This document shows, piece after piece, positions 18,762-27,897 of a stretch of DNA of 64,000 nt (positions are counted from its first letter, which is position 1; every line of letters begins with the position of its first letter). Made by a program: the position numbers and the translations under genes. The notes beneath the pieces are model-generated. The model made no database searches. It was not told the origin of the DNA and saw nothing but the letters and a program-made list of their open reading frames with translations. The stretch is from Tellurirhabdus rosea (lineage in GTDB: Bacteria; Bacteroidota; Bacteroidia; Cytophagales; Spirosomataceae): NCBI RefSeq assembly GCF_026278345.1, contig NZ_CP111085.1, positions 260,001 through 324,000 of the forward strand. The letters are read 5' to 3'.

Positions 18762-20792
18762 ATGACACTGCTTTACCTGCTTTCCTTTGCTTTCTTTGTC
18801 GCTTATTCCGGGGATTCCGCGAGGCAGATCAGCCGACGCTCCCTGTCGGAATGGCTGCTGCTGAGCTTCCTGTTCTTTGCCGCCAGCGTCATTCTCACGG
18901 GTTTTATCCTGTCCGCCCTCGACCTGACCGCCACCAGTCCGGCCTGGGCCGGGTCGGTGTTTGTAACGGCCACCGTTCTGCGGCTGGCTCTGGTCCGGAT
19001 CACGCCCCAGGCGCAGCCCTGGGCGCTCGGCGAGCTGCTGGGCGACCGCCGACGGACGTTTGCCGCCTGGTTTTCCGGCCTTTCCGGTTTCCTGAAAGGC
19101 GTCTTCGGTCTGCTGTTTCTGACCCTCGGCCTCATCGCCGTGACCAATACCCTGCTCGTTCTGTTTACGGTTCCCAACGAATGGGACAGCATGACGGGGC
19201 ACCTCAACCGGGTGATGCAGTACCTCCAGCGCGGTTCTATGGCGCATTTTGGCGGCACGAACTGGAACATGGACACCTACCCGAAAAGCGTCTGTACACT
19301 CCAGATTTACGCGTATCTGATGACGGGCGGGTTCGAAAATGCCTTCAAGTTCATTCACTTTGCCTCGTACTGGATGGCGGCCCTGGCCGTGTTTGGGATT
19401 ACCCAGCGACTGACGCGTTCGCTGTCGGCTTCGTTTTTTGCCGGGCTGGCCTACGCCCTGCTGCCCAACGTCCTGATGCAGTCCATCACCACCGAAACGG
19501 ACATTGTCCTGACGGCCTATTTCAGCATCCTGCTGTATTTCCTCTTCACCTACCAGCAGACGCGCGACAATCGCTATCTGCATCTGGCCGGAATGGCGTT
19601 TGCCGTGGCCTACGGGCACAAAGTTACCTTTACGCTGATGCTCCCGTCGGTGTTTGTCATCATGATCTACACGGTGTTTCTGGCTCCCAACTTTGGCGAG
19701 ACGGTGCGGCGGACGGTGCGGCTCGGGGTAGCCATCGGGCTGGCAATGTGTCTGTGGACCTTCCCTACCGGCTACATCCGGAATATTCAGGTGTTCGGGC
19801 ACCCCATTGGTCCGCCGACGGCCCTGAAGCACCAGTCCGTAGAACGGGCGGGGACCAAGAAGAACCTGTTCATTCAGGGCTCCCGGAACGTGATCCGGTA
19901 CGCCTACGACCACGTCAACCTCGACGGCCTCCGCAACGCCCAGTTCGGCCTCGATGCCAACGTGGCGATGCGCCGGCCGCTGGTCTGGCTCGAAGACAAG
20001 CTGAATCTGCGGCTGGACGAAAAAACCGAATTCAGCATTGTGCCCTTTACGTTCAACCGCCGGTTCGAATTTTATAATGCCAATCCCTACTGGGGGATCT
20101 TCGGCTTCGGACTGGTCTGGCCGCTGCTGTTTCTGACGCTGCTCGGGGTGGTCCGTTCGCGGGCGCATGTTTTTATCGGCATTGCGGTGCTGCTGCACTT
20201 TGCGGCACTCTCCTACTCGGCGGCGTACGACCCGTTCAAGGGACGGTACTTTATCAGCACGGGACTGATGGGCGCCCTGTTTCTGGGCCTCCTTTTTTCA
20301 AACCGCCGGGTGGACGTTTCGCTGCCGGGCCGGACGCTGGGGAAAGCCTGGCTTGGACTGGTGGTGGTGATCGGCAGTTTGTCGGCCCTGCTGGCGGTTT
20401 TTCTGAACGAACGCTGCCTGCCTTTCTCGGCATACGGCCGCCCGTCGGCCTTCCGGGCGGAGCGCATTTACCAGATGACGCTTTTCCGGCCGGATACTTA
20501 CGTGCCTTACAAACGGTTTGACGAAATGGTCCCCGATTCGGCCACCGTGGCCCTGGGCACCATCAACGACGATTTTGAGTACCCGCTCTACGGCAAACAC
20601 CTGTCCCGGCGACTCATCACCATCAACCCGTTTGAAAAGGGCGTTCAGCCGATTCCGAAAGAGGCGAGCTATCTTTTCTTTTCGAAGAACGTCATCAAGC
20701 CGCAGCCCGGCGACATTCGGCTCGGCACCGACACGACCATCAAGGGTCTGATCGTGCCGGGTGAAGATTATTATTTACGAAAATTAAAATAA
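18762..20792 (+). CDS. Multi-pass membrane protein, GT39/ArnT-like glycosyltransferase
   Basis: A 676-residue protein with about twelve hydrophobic helices and a C-terminal soluble tail (about 580-676). An early periplasmic loop holds PNEWDSMTGHLNRVMQYLQ, placed as the acidic substrate loop of GT-C enzymes of the ArnT/PMT type, and LPNVLMQSITTETD follows a later helix. Such enzymes transfer a sugar from a polyprenyl-phosphate donor in the periplasm. Assignment to GT39 is by layout; no decisive motif fixes the substrate. The start is 2 nt after the heptad element. Confidence 0.65.
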   Translation: MTLLYLLSFAFFVAYSGDSARQISRRSLSEWLLLSFLFFAASVILTGFILSALDLTATSPAWAGSVFVTATVLRLALVRITPQAQPWALGELLGDRRRTFAAWFSGLSGFLKGVFGLLFLTLGLIAVTNTLLVLFTVPNEWDSMTGHLNRVMQYLQRGSMAHFGGTNWNMDTYPKSVCTLQIYAYLMTGGFENAFKFIHFASYWMAALAVFGITQRLTRSLSASFFAGLAYALLPNVLMQSITTETDIVLTAYFSILLYFLFTYQQTRDNRYLHLAGMAFAVAYGHKVTFTLMLPSVFVIMIYTVFLAPNFGETVRRTVRLGVAIGLAMCLWTFPTGYIRNIQVFGHPIGPPTALKHQSVERAGTKKNLFIQGSRNVIRYAYDHVNLDGLRNAQFGLDANVAMRRPLVWLEDKLNLRLDEKTEFSIVPFTFNRRFEFYNANPYWGIFGFGLVWPLLFLTLLGVVRSRAHVFIGIAVLLHFAALSYSAAYDPFKGRYFISTGLMGALFLGLLFSNRRVDVSLPGRTLGKAWLGLVVVIGSLSALLAVFLNERCLPFSAYGRPSAFRAERIYQMTLFRPDTYVPYKRFDEMVPDSATVALGTINDDFEYPLYGKHLSRRLITINPFEKGVQPIPKEASYLFFSKNVIKPQPGDIRLGTDTTIKGLIVPGEDYYLRKLK

Positions 20793-20860
20793 CCGTTGCC
20801 CCTCGTCGGGCCGTTCCGGCTGGGCCTCTGGCCTGACCGACCGGCGACGGGCGACTCCTG
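20793..20860. repeat. GC-rich hairpin element (GT39-wbqC)
   Basis: Arms TTGCCCCTCGTCGG and CCGGCGACGGGCGAC with inner GGGCC/GGCC segments. A short member of the hairpin family. Confidence 0.5.
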
Positions 20861-20867
20861 AAACACC

Positions 20868-21566
20868 ATGACCATCGCCATCATGCAGCCCTATTTTCTA
20901 CCCTATATCGGGTATTTCCAGTTGATGCACGCCGTGGACAAATTTGTGCTGTACGACGACGTGGCGTTCATCAACCGGGGCTGGATCAACCGCAATCGCC
21001 TGCTGGTCAACGGCCGCGACTTTCTGTTCACGGTGCCGCTGAAAGACGCCAGCCAGAACCGGATGATTCGGGACATCGCGCTGGGCGACGATCCGAAATG
21101 GCGCGCCAAACTGCTGCAAACCATCAACCAGAGCTACCGGAAAGCACCTTTCTACACAACGGCCCTTCCTTTATTGGAAAAAATTGTAAACTTGGAGGTT
21201 AAGACAATTGCTGAGCTGGTCCGGGAAAGTCTGGTATTAATCAATGACTTTATGGGAATAAAAACCGAAATCGTCCCGACATCGACGATTTACGGAAACC
21301 AGCACCTGAAAGGCCAGGAGCGGATTCTGGACATTTGCAAACAGGAAGGCGCCACCCGGTACATCAACCCGATTGGAGGACTGGAATTGTACGATAAAGA
21401 GCTTTTCCGGCAGGAAGGCATCGAACTGTTTTTTCACCGTTCCCGCCGGGCGGAATATCCGCAGGCAGGCAATGATTTTGTTCCCTGGCTATCCGTCGCC
21501 GACATCCTGATGTACAACGACCGGGAAGCTGTTGGGAAAATGCTGGATGAATACGACCTTGTTTAA
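20868..21566 (+). CDS. WbqC family protein
   Basis: A 232-residue WbqC-like protein, starting with the diagnostic IAIMQPYFLPYIGYFQLMHA and FVLYDDVAFINRGWINRN. Genes of this family occur in O-antigen and capsule clusters, and have been suggested to attach acyl or amino-acid groups to amino sugars. The catalytic mechanism is not established. Its place after an aminotransferase and before a NeuD/PglD-like acetyltransferase supports a role in decorating that amino sugar. Confidence 0.88.
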   Translation: MTIAIMQPYFLPYIGYFQLMHAVDKFVLYDDVAFINRGWINRNRLLVNGRDFLFTVPLKDASQNRMIRDIALGDDPKWRAKLLQTINQSYRKAPFYTTALPLLEKIVNLEVKTIAELVRESLVLINDFMGIKTEIVPTSTIYGNQHLKGQERILDICKQEGATRYINPIGGLELYDKELFRQEGIELFFHRSRRAEYPQAGNDFVPWLSVADILMYNDREAVGKMLDEYDLV

Positions 21567-21660
21567 TGATTGAATGATTGAATGACCGAATGACTGAATA
21601 GATGAGGTAAGCTAACCCGCCATTCAATCATCCAATCATTCAATTATTCAACAATTCAAT
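21567..21660. repeat. Heptad-type hairpin element (wbqC-acetyltransferase)
   Basis: Left arm ATGATTGA repeated, then ATGACCGA, ATGACTGA; right arm TTCAATCA, TCCAATCA, TTCAATTA, TTCAACAA. The period here is 8 nt. Confidence 0.8.
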
Positions 21661-21663
21661 TCT

Positions 21664-22317
21664 ATGGCGAACGTAGTAATTTTTGGCGTGCTGGATACGG
21701 CCGAGCTGGCCCATTTCTACCTCACGCATGATTCGGAGCACACAGTAGTGGCCTTCACGGTTCATGAAGAATACCTGAAAGAAACGGAATTCCGGGGTTT
21801 GCCGGTAGTTGCGTTCGAACACGTTCAGGAGATTTATCCGCCGGGCGAATTCCAGTTCTTTGCGCCGATGACCGGCCGGAACATGAACCGGAACCGGGAA
21901 AAAGTGTACCAGGACGCCAAAGCCAAAGGGTATTCGTTCGTCTCCTACGTCAGTTCCAAAGCCACACTCTTCGGCAACGAAATCGGCGAAAACTGCTTTA
22001 TTCTGGAGGACAACACCATCCAGCCGTTCACGCGCATTGGCAACAACGTGGTTCTCTGGAGCGGCAACCACATCGGCCACCACGGCGAAATCAAGGACCA
22101 CGTTTTTTTCACGTCCCACGTGGTCATGTCGGGGCACTGCGTCATTGAGTCGTACTCGTTCTTCGGCGTCAACAGCACAATCCGGGATTATACGCCCATC
22201 GCGCAGGGCACCCTGGTAGGCATGGCCGCAGCCATTTACAAACCCACGGAAGAATGGGGCGTGTACATTGGCAATCCGGCCAAAAAACTCCCGCAACCGA
22301 GTTACGAAGTCTATTAA
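21664..22317 (+). CDS. NeuD/PglD-like sugar O- or N-acetyltransferase
   Basis: A 217-residue protein. Residues 1-85 form a small Rossmann-like domain (MANVVIFGVLDTAELAHFYL), and about 95-200 form a left-handed beta-helix of hexapeptide repeats (IGENCFILEDNTI, IGNNVVLWSGNHIGHH). The His pair in HIGHHGEI corresponds to the general base region of PglD-type enzymes. Likely acetylates or formylates the amino sugar made by the upstream aminotransferase. The 5' gap is a hairpin element; the ATG is 3 nt beyond it. Confidence 0.85.
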   Translation: MANVVIFGVLDTAELAHFYLTHDSEHTVVAFTVHEEYLKETEFRGLPVVAFEHVQEIYPPGEFQFFAPMTGRNMNRNREKVYQDAKAKGYSFVSYVSSKATLFGNEIGENCFILEDNTIQPFTRIGNNVVLWSGNHIGHHGEIKDHVFFTSHVVMSGHCVIESYSFFGVNSTIRDYTPIAQGTLVGMAAAIYKPTEEWGVYIGNPAKKLPQPSYEVY

Positions 22318-22389
22318 ACACGAGTCGTCCGTCGGGCCGTCCCTACTCCGACCGGATGAGGACGGCCCGACGGACGACGGACGACGAGC
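22318..22389. repeat. Perfect 19-bp hairpin element (acetyltransferase-GT4)
   Basis: Arms at 22324-22342 and 22360-22378 are perfect complements over 19 bp (GTCGTCCGTCGGGCCGTCC) with a 17-nt loop; the right arm continues as ACGACGG ACGACGA. There is no T-tract, so a classical intrinsic terminator is unlikely. Confidence 0.85.
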
Positions 22390-22392
22390 ATT

Positions 22393-23604
22393 TTGAAAAA
22401 AAAGATTCTTTTCATCGGCCATGACGCCAACCGGGCGGGCGCTCAACTGGTGCTGCTGCAACTGCTGCGCCTGCTGAAGCAGCGGAACATCCCGACGCAA
22501 CTGGTCCTTGGCGGGGGCGGTCCGCTGGAAGCGGAGTTTCAGGAAGTGACTACGGTGACCCGGATGCCGATGGCGCCGGACAACCGCCTGGCCCGCTACG
22601 CCCGGCACATTCCGGGACTGCACCGGCTGGCGGGCCCGGTCCTGCGCCGCGAAGAGGCGGCCCGCTGGCAGGCGTTCGAAAGCGCCGTCGGGGCGCCGGA
22701 GGTGGAGCTTGTGGTGGTCAATACCGTGGCCTGCGCAGTCTATTACCGGCAACTCGCCCGGTTTGTCAACGCCCCCGTCATCCTGTTCGCGCACGAACTC
22801 GCGCTGTCGATCCGGATGTACAGCCAGCCCGACGATCTGCGGTTTCTGCTCGACCGCTCCCGTGCATTGATTGCCGTTTCCAAAGCGGTGGCCAACCATT
22901 ACGTTTCGGTGTACGGCTACGACCCGGCCCGGATTCAGCTTCAGACGCTCATCGACCGTCCGCATTTCGAACAGCTGCGGGACGAAGCCCGGTCGCTGCC
23001 ATCCATCCGGCCGAACCTCGGCATTCCGGCGGACGCGATTGTGGTGGGGGCCTGCGGCAATGCCGAATGGCGAAAAGGCAACGATCTGTTTACGTCGCTG
23101 GCCCGGCTCGTGGTGGACAAACTGCCCGATTACCCCATTCATTTCGTCTGGGTGGGCGTTCCGCGAACAAATCCCTGGTACGACGACCTCTGGATGGACG
23201 TCGAAAAAGCGGGCCTGACGGACCGGGTTCACTTCGTGGAGCCGACGCCGGAAGTGTTCCGGTACACCACCCAGTTCGACATTTTTGCCCTTACTTCCCG
23301 CGAGGACCCTTACCCGCTGGTCATGCTGGAGGCCGCCCTTTGCCGGGTTCCGGTCGTGTGCTTCGACGGCGCGGGCGGAGGTCCCGAACTGGTGGAGGAG
23401 GACGGCGGCCGGGTGGTGCCGTACCTGCACCTCGACGCGATGGCCGAAGCGGTCGCAGAACTGGCCCAGAACCCCGCGCAGCGGGAGCAGGCCGGTCGGC
23501 GGCTGTTTGAAAAAGTGGCCGAACGGCATCCCACCAGCCAGAACATTGAACAACTGGTAGCCCTGTTTCAACAGGCTCAGACGACTCAAACGGCTTTGTC
23601 CTGA
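22393..23604 (+). CDS. Glycosyltransferase family 4
   Basis: A 403-residue GT-B enzyme with a TTG start codon (TTGAAAAAAAAG) right after the hairpin element. The N-terminal Rossmann part begins ILFIGHDANRAGAQLVLLQLL. The C-terminal donor domain has VVGACGNAEWRKGNDLF and FALTSREDPYPLVMLEAALCRVPVV, where Asp takes the place of the first Glu of the EX7E motif, a common variant. It is a retaining transferase; donor and acceptor are unknown. Confidence 0.87.
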   Translation: MKKKILFIGHDANRAGAQLVLLQLLRLLKQRNIPTQLVLGGGGPLEAEFQEVTTVTRMPMAPDNRLARYARHIPGLHRLAGPVLRREEAARWQAFESAVGAPEVELVVVNTVACAVYYRQLARFVNAPVILFAHELALSIRMYSQPDDLRFLLDRSRALIAVSKAVANHYVSVYGYDPARIQLQTLIDRPHFEQLRDEARSLPSIRPNLGIPADAIVVGACGNAEWRKGNDLFTSLARLVVDKLPDYPIHFVWVGVPRTNPWYDDLWMDVEKAGLTDRVHFVEPTPEVFRYTTQFDIFALTSREDPYPLVMLEAALCRVPVVCFDGAGGGPELVEEDGGRVVPYLHLDAMAEAVAELAQNPAQREQAGRRLFEKVAERHPTSQNIEQLVALFQQAQTTQTALS

Positions 23605-23638
23605 GACGGTCTTCATCCACAAATCTTGAAAGCGGAAA

Positions 23639-24772
23639 ATGAATTCAACACTTGGGGCTTATTCAGATGGAATTCCCGTTCGGGCCACCAGCCGGGCCGC
23701 GGAATTTATGCCGCAGCTGGACTCGCTCCGGGCCTTTGCGGTGATGGCCGTCATCGTTCACCACTGGCTGCCGCACAACTGGCTCATCAACCGGACGCCC
23801 AACGGAGCCATTGGCGTGACCCTCTTTTTTGTGCTCAGTGGCTTCCTGATCACCCGGATTCTGATCAAAAGCCGCAACCAGGTGCTGGCGGGGACCATGA
23901 CCCGCCGCGAAGCGTACCAGACGTTTCTGATTCGCCGGGCGCTTCGTATTTTTCCGCTGTATTTTCTCATCCTGGGGTTTGTCTATTTCTTCCTGCCCCA
24001 CGCCTCCGCCATCGACGAGTATCCGGGGTATTATCTGTTCTATTCGTACAACATTCTGCTGAACCGGACGGAGGACTGGGCCGACATCCTTTCCCCGTTC
24101 TGGTCGCTGGCCGTGGAAGAACAGTTTTACCTCGTCTGGCCGTTTGTGGTCATGCTCACGCCCCGGCGGTTGCTGCTGCCCATGATCGGGCTGAGTATCG
24201 GGCTGGGCGTCACGTTCCGGGCTTATTTTCTGACCCAGGGCGAGATCCAGAACATCCTGACACCCACTTGCCTCGACGCCTTCGGCATTGGCGCACTCTG
24301 GGCCGCCCTGCCCTACGAACGCCCGGTTACCGGCGCTTTTTTCCGGCGGGCCCTTCCGGCGGCGGCGGCCATCAGTCTGGCGGTATTCGTCTTCATGCTC
24401 CAGCTGCCCGACGCCCATCCCCTCCGGATCGTCTTTCTGCGGCTGGTCCTGTCCGTTTTGAGTCTGTACGCCGTCGCGCAGGCGGCCGAAGGCATCGGCG
24501 GACCGGTGGGACGGGTGCTCAACCAGCCCTCGCTGCTGTACATGGGCAAAATCAGCTACGGGCTGTACGTCTTTCACATGCTGGTCTCCTCCCACCTGGC
24601 CAATGTAATGATGGGCTGGATGGTGCGCCACATTCCCCGATTTCCGGCACTCGGCTTTTGGCCGTATCTTGCGTTCAGTTTTGTGGTGCTGCTGGCGCTC
24701 GCTTCGCTCTCGTGGTACTTTTTCGAGAAGCCGTTCAACGATCTGAAACGCTATTTTACTTACCAAAAATAA
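23639..24772 (+). CDS. Acyltransferase 3 family membrane protein
   Basis: A 377-residue integral membrane acyltransferase of the OafA/NodX/ExoZ type, which acetylates surface sugars from the cytoplasmic acyl donor. The family block LDSLRAFAVMAVIVHHWLP (residues about 26-44) has the catalytic His; IGVTLFFVLSGFLITRIL follows, then about ten helices and the terminal YFFEKPFNDLKRYF. A longer frame on the same strand (23626-24777) is a shadow caused by GC-rich codons. Confidence 0.9.
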   Translation: MNSTLGAYSDGIPVRATSRAAEFMPQLDSLRAFAVMAVIVHHWLPHNWLINRTPNGAIGVTLFFVLSGFLITRILIKSRNQVLAGTMTRREAYQTFLIRRALRIFPLYFLILGFVYFFLPHASAIDEYPGYYLFYSYNILLNRTEDWADILSPFWSLAVEEQFYLVWPFVVMLTPRRLLLPMIGLSIGLGVTFRAYFLTQGEIQNILTPTCLDAFGIGALWAALPYERPVTGAFFRRALPAAAAISLAVFVFMLQLPDAHPLRIVFLRLVLSVLSLYAVAQAAEGIGGPVGRVLNQPSLLYMGKISYGLYVFHMLVSSHLANVMMGWMVRHIPRFPALGFWPYLAFSFVVLLALASLSWYFFEKPFNDLKRYFTYQK

Positions 24773-24777
24773 CCTGA

Positions 24778-25755
24778 ATGACGCTTGCATTTACCCTGTG
24801 TTCCATCAACTACCTGGCCCAGGCACGGACGTTAGGGGATTCCCTCCGGCAAACCAATCCGGACTGGCAGTTTGTCATCGGGCTGGTTGACCGCCTTGCG
24901 GAGGCGAATCTTCCGGAAGAACTGGTTCCCGCCTACCCGATGATCGAGGTGGACCGGATTGAAATCGAGGACTTTGCGGGCATGTGCGACCGGTACGATA
25001 TTACGGAGCTGAACACGGCCGTCAAACCCTACTACATGGATTACCTGTTCCGGCACCATCCGGACGCCACCGAGGTCATTTACTTCGACCCCGATATCAT
25101 TGTTTATCAACCCCTTACCCGGCTTTCGGCCAGTCTCGCCGAGGCCAATCTGGTGCTGACTCCGCATACCTGTTCGCCCATCAACGACTGGCTGGCGCCC
25201 AACGAGCTCAATCACCTGAACACGGGCATCTTCAACCTCGGTTTTATCGGCCTTCGCCGGTCGGAGGAGACGCTCCGGTTTGTGGACTGGTGGAAAAAGC
25301 GCCTGGCCTACGAATGCCGGATTGACTTATGCAACGGATTGTTCGTTGACCAGCACTGGGTTAATTTTGCGCCGGTTTACTTTGACAGGGTTCAGGTAGA
25401 ACGCCATCCGGGCTATAATGTCGCCTACTGGAATCTCCACGAACGCACCATTTCGCGGGACGGTGACCGATGGCTGGTGAACGAGTCAGAATTGCAGTTT
25501 TTCCACTTCAGTGGATACAGTCCGTACAAACCCGAAGAAATTTCCAAATACCAGAACCGCTTTACATTCAATGACCGGCCCGATATTGTAGCCCTGTTCC
25601 AGGATTACGGAAACAGGCTGATGACGAACCGGAACGACGTTTACCGGACCTATCCGTGTCATTACATCAAACCGCCGAAAACGCTCTATTACCAGCGCGT
25701 CCGGCAGGCGTTGAAAAACCCGTTGAATCAATTGATTGCGGCACTCGAAAAATAA
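24778..25755 (+). CDS. Glycosyltransferase (nucleotide-diphospho-sugar transferase fold), active copy
   Basis: A 325-residue GT-A-type enzyme. The beginning TLAFTLCSINYLAQARTLGDSL and the metal-binding motif YFDPDIIVYQPL (DxD as DPD) are seen, plus NTGIFNLGFIGLRR and FVDQHWVNFAP. It is a paralogue of the gene at 26794, which has lost the DxD. It starts 5 nt after the acyltransferase stop and is followed by a GT9 gene after 6 nt, so all three are one transcription unit. Confidence 0.8.
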   Translation: MTLAFTLCSINYLAQARTLGDSLRQTNPDWQFVIGLVDRLAEANLPEELVPAYPMIEVDRIEIEDFAGMCDRYDITELNTAVKPYYMDYLFRHHPDATEVIYFDPDIIVYQPLTRLSASLAEANLVLTPHTCSPINDWLAPNELNHLNTGIFNLGFIGLRRSEETLRFVDWWKKRLAYECRIDLCNGLFVDQHWVNFAPVYFDRVQVERHPGYNVAYWNLHERTISRDGDRWLVNESELQFFHFSGYSPYKPEEISKYQNRFTFNDRPDIVALFQDYGNRLMTNRNDVYRTYPCHYIKPPKTLYYQRVRQALKNPLNQLIAALEK

Positions 25756-25761
25756 GACCTT

Positions 25762-26790
25762 ATGACAAGTTGGCAGCGATTCATTGCACTCTGGACACAC
25801 CGATACAAAAAGTATTCTCACATCGGACGGAAGTTTATCCTGGCTTACCGTGACTTTCTGCGTTTCTTTTTTATTCGGCACCTTCAGGGAAAGGAAGTCG
25901 TAGCCATCATTCTCAGCGAGCAGTTTGGCGACATTGTGGCCTGCGAACCGGTTTCGCGCCGGGTTCGGGCCCTTCATCCGAAGGCACACATCATCTGGAT
26001 GGTGCGCAAGCCGTACAAGGAACTGGTCGAGCACAACCCGCATCTGGACGGCTACCTGCTGGAATACTGCGTGAGCCACCGGATTCAGCTGCTGCGGCTG
26101 GGGGCTTTCGACAAAGTCTACAACCTCCACCTCTCTCACCGGAACTGCCACTACTGCGGCGGCGACCACGTGAATCCGATTGCCGACCGCCTGGACATTA
26201 CCTACCATAACTACCTCCACCACGGAGATTTGCTCTACACATTCTCCCAGGCAGCGGGTCTGCCGGCGATGGACGAAGAACCGAAGGTGTACATCCCGGA
26301 GTCAGCGCGGCAGAAAATCGCGGCGCTGAACCTGGAAAGCCCCATCGTGCTGCACTGCAAGCCCAGTTATCCCGAACGCGACTGGATTCAGGACAACTGG
26401 GACAAACTGGTGAAATGGCTGCTGGAAACCTATCCGTATCCCATTGTGGAAGTGGGCCTCGAAAGCGTCGTCCGCGTAAAGGACCCGCGCATCGTCAACC
26501 TCTGCGGTCAGCTAAGCATTCTCGAAACCGCGGAAGTGATCCGAATCAGCAAACTGTTCATCGGTGTGGAAAGCGGCCCCGCCCACCTGGCCAATGCCGT
26601 CGGCGCGGAAGCCGTCATTCTGCTGGGTAAAACGGGCGTATTTGACGAATTTAACGTGTATTCGGGCCGATTCAAACGCGGCGAGGATGTCGCCATCCTG
26701 AGCCAGCCCGGTCTGTACTGCGCCACCATTCCGCTGGATTGGGTCAGACAGGCCACCGAAGAGAAACTGAATCAGCCGGTAAGCAAGTAA
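25762..26790 (+). CDS. Glycosyltransferase family 9 (heptosyltransferase-like)
   Basis: A 342-residue protein resembling ADP-heptose:LPS heptosyltransferases. It has AIILSEQFGDIVACEPVSRRVR near residue 47, then VLHCKPSYPERDW, and the C-terminal FIGVESGPAHLANAVGAEAVILLG block that binds the ADP-sugar. The N-terminal 40 residues are basic and aromatic, suggesting a membrane-surface attachment. It lies between two paralogous GT-A genes. Confidence 0.85.
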   Translation: MTSWQRFIALWTHRYKKYSHIGRKFILAYRDFLRFFFIRHLQGKEVVAIILSEQFGDIVACEPVSRRVRALHPKAHIIWMVRKPYKELVEHNPHLDGYLLEYCVSHRIQLLRLGAFDKVYNLHLSHRNCHYCGGDHVNPIADRLDITYHNYLHHGDLLYTFSQAAGLPAMDEEPKVYIPESARQKIAALNLESPIVLHCKPSYPERDWIQDNWDKLVKWLLETYPYPIVEVGLESVVRVKDPRIVNLCGQLSILETAEVIRISKLFIGVESGPAHLANAVGAEAVILLGKTGVFDEFNVYSGRFKRGEDVAILSQPGLYCATIPLDWVRQATEEKLNQPVSK

Positions 26791-26793
26791 CGA

Positions 26794-27774
26794 ATGACTT
26801 TATTTTTCACCGTAACCACCCTACAGCAGTTACCGCAGGCGCTGGCCCTGGGCGAGAGTCTGCGCCAGCACCAGCCCGCCGACCGCTTCGTCATTGGTCT
26901 TGCCGATGATTCCGGGCAGATTCCCGCTACGTTTCAGTGTCCGTACGAACTGATTCCGGTAACGGCGCTGCCGGTGGATTTGCCGCTTCTTTCGGAAAAA
27001 TACAATCCGGCGGAATTTGCCGCGGCCGTCAAGCCGCTCTTTTTGCGGCACCTCTGGCAAACCCGGCCGGAAGCGGAGCAGGTGGTTTACCTGGCCCCTT
27101 CGATCTACCTTTACCGCCCGCTGACCGAACTGACGGCGCTTTTTGCCGACTCTCCGCTGCTTCTTACGCCGCACCTGCTGCGACCGCCCGCGGACGAACA
27201 GTGGCCCGACGAGAAGTATTTTCAGAACGTGGGCCTTTTCCATGCCGGTTTTCTGGGTCTGCGCCGGTCCGAAAACGCCGATCATTTTGTGGAATGGTGG
27301 TCCCAGCGGGCTCCCGAACGGGCCTTTGTCGATTTCTGCGAAGGCATGTGCCTTGATCAGGTCTGGCTGATGATGACCGTCGTATTTTATCCGGCGACCC
27401 GAATCGTCAAAAATCCGGGCTGGCATGTCGGGCTCTGGAACCTGCACGAACGGAATCTGCGAAGCGCCGGAACGCAGCAAACGGCTGACGGCCAACCCCT
27501 TGCCTTCTTCAACTTCGACGGATTCGTGAACCGATCCCTCCTTTTTGACGGGCAGAACCGGGTTCGTCTGTCGGCTTTTCCGGTGGCTCAGGCGCTGGTC
27601 CGGGCCTACCGCCAGGTCGTCCAGCGTCTGGACGCGAACCTTTCCCGCATCGCCCCGGCGTACGGCCGGCAGGTGATCAAATACCCGTTACCGGCCTGGC
27701 GTAAATCGCTGCTGCAAAGCCTGCGGCAGACGGTCCAGTTCATCGATACGGTGGACGTTCCCCGGAAAATGTAG
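26794..27774 (+). CDS. Degenerate paralogue of the GT at 24778, DxD motif lost
   Basis: A 326-residue protein that aligns end to end with the product of 24778-25755 (TLFFTVTTLQQLPQALALGESL; NVGLFHAGFLGLRRSENADHFVEWW; WHVGLWNLHERNLRS). At the metal site the paralogue has FDPD but this copy has LAPS (VVYLAPSIYLYRPL), so both acids are gone. It may be an inactive partner or use another donor mode. The gene is intact and in operon order, 3 nt after the GT9 stop. Confidence 0.75.
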   Translation: MTLFFTVTTLQQLPQALALGESLRQHQPADRFVIGLADDSGQIPATFQCPYELIPVTALPVDLPLLSEKYNPAEFAAAVKPLFLRHLWQTRPEAEQVVYLAPSIYLYRPLTELTALFADSPLLLTPHLLRPPADEQWPDEKYFQNVGLFHAGFLGLRRSENADHFVEWWSQRAPERAFVDFCEGMCLDQVWLMMTVVFYPATRIVKNPGWHVGLWNLHERNLRSAGTQQTADGQPLAFFNFDGFVNRSLLFDGQNRVRLSAFPVAQALVRAYRQVVQRLDANLSRIAPAYGRQVIKYPLPAWRKSLLQSLRQTVQFIDTVDVPRKM

Positions 27775-27848
27775 TCCGCCTGCCGGGCCATTGGAAAAAC
27801 CTACGCTCATTTCCCGACCGGAAACTTCCGCCGGAATTGGCAGTTCGC

Positions 27849-27856
27849 TATCTTTG
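27849..27856 (+). promoter_or_regulatory. -7 promoter box inside the locus
   Basis: TATCTTTG matches TAnnTTTG. It lies in the 123-nt gap before the GT2 gene at 27898 and suggests a second promoter within the polysaccharide locus. Confidence 0.5.
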
Positions 27857-27897
27857 CGTTATATTCAAAAAATACAATCCTGTCGAGTTCGGTCCGT

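Noticed and set aside
22318-22389. Plain intrinsic terminator
   Set aside because: The 19-bp hairpin lacks a T-tract and ends 3 nt before a start codon in the middle of an operon-like run.
21640-23622. 660-codon open frame on the minus strand, and similar long antisense frames at 9508-11103, 18741-20198, 45596-46918 and 41456-42799
   Set aside because: They lie opposite well-recognised genes, have Arg/Gly/Pro/His-rich compositions without domains, and arise from GC-rich codon bias.
23626-24777. 383-codon frame overlapping the acyltransferase on the same strand
   Set aside because: The other frame (23639-24772) carries a full acyltransferase-3 domain; this one has no motif.
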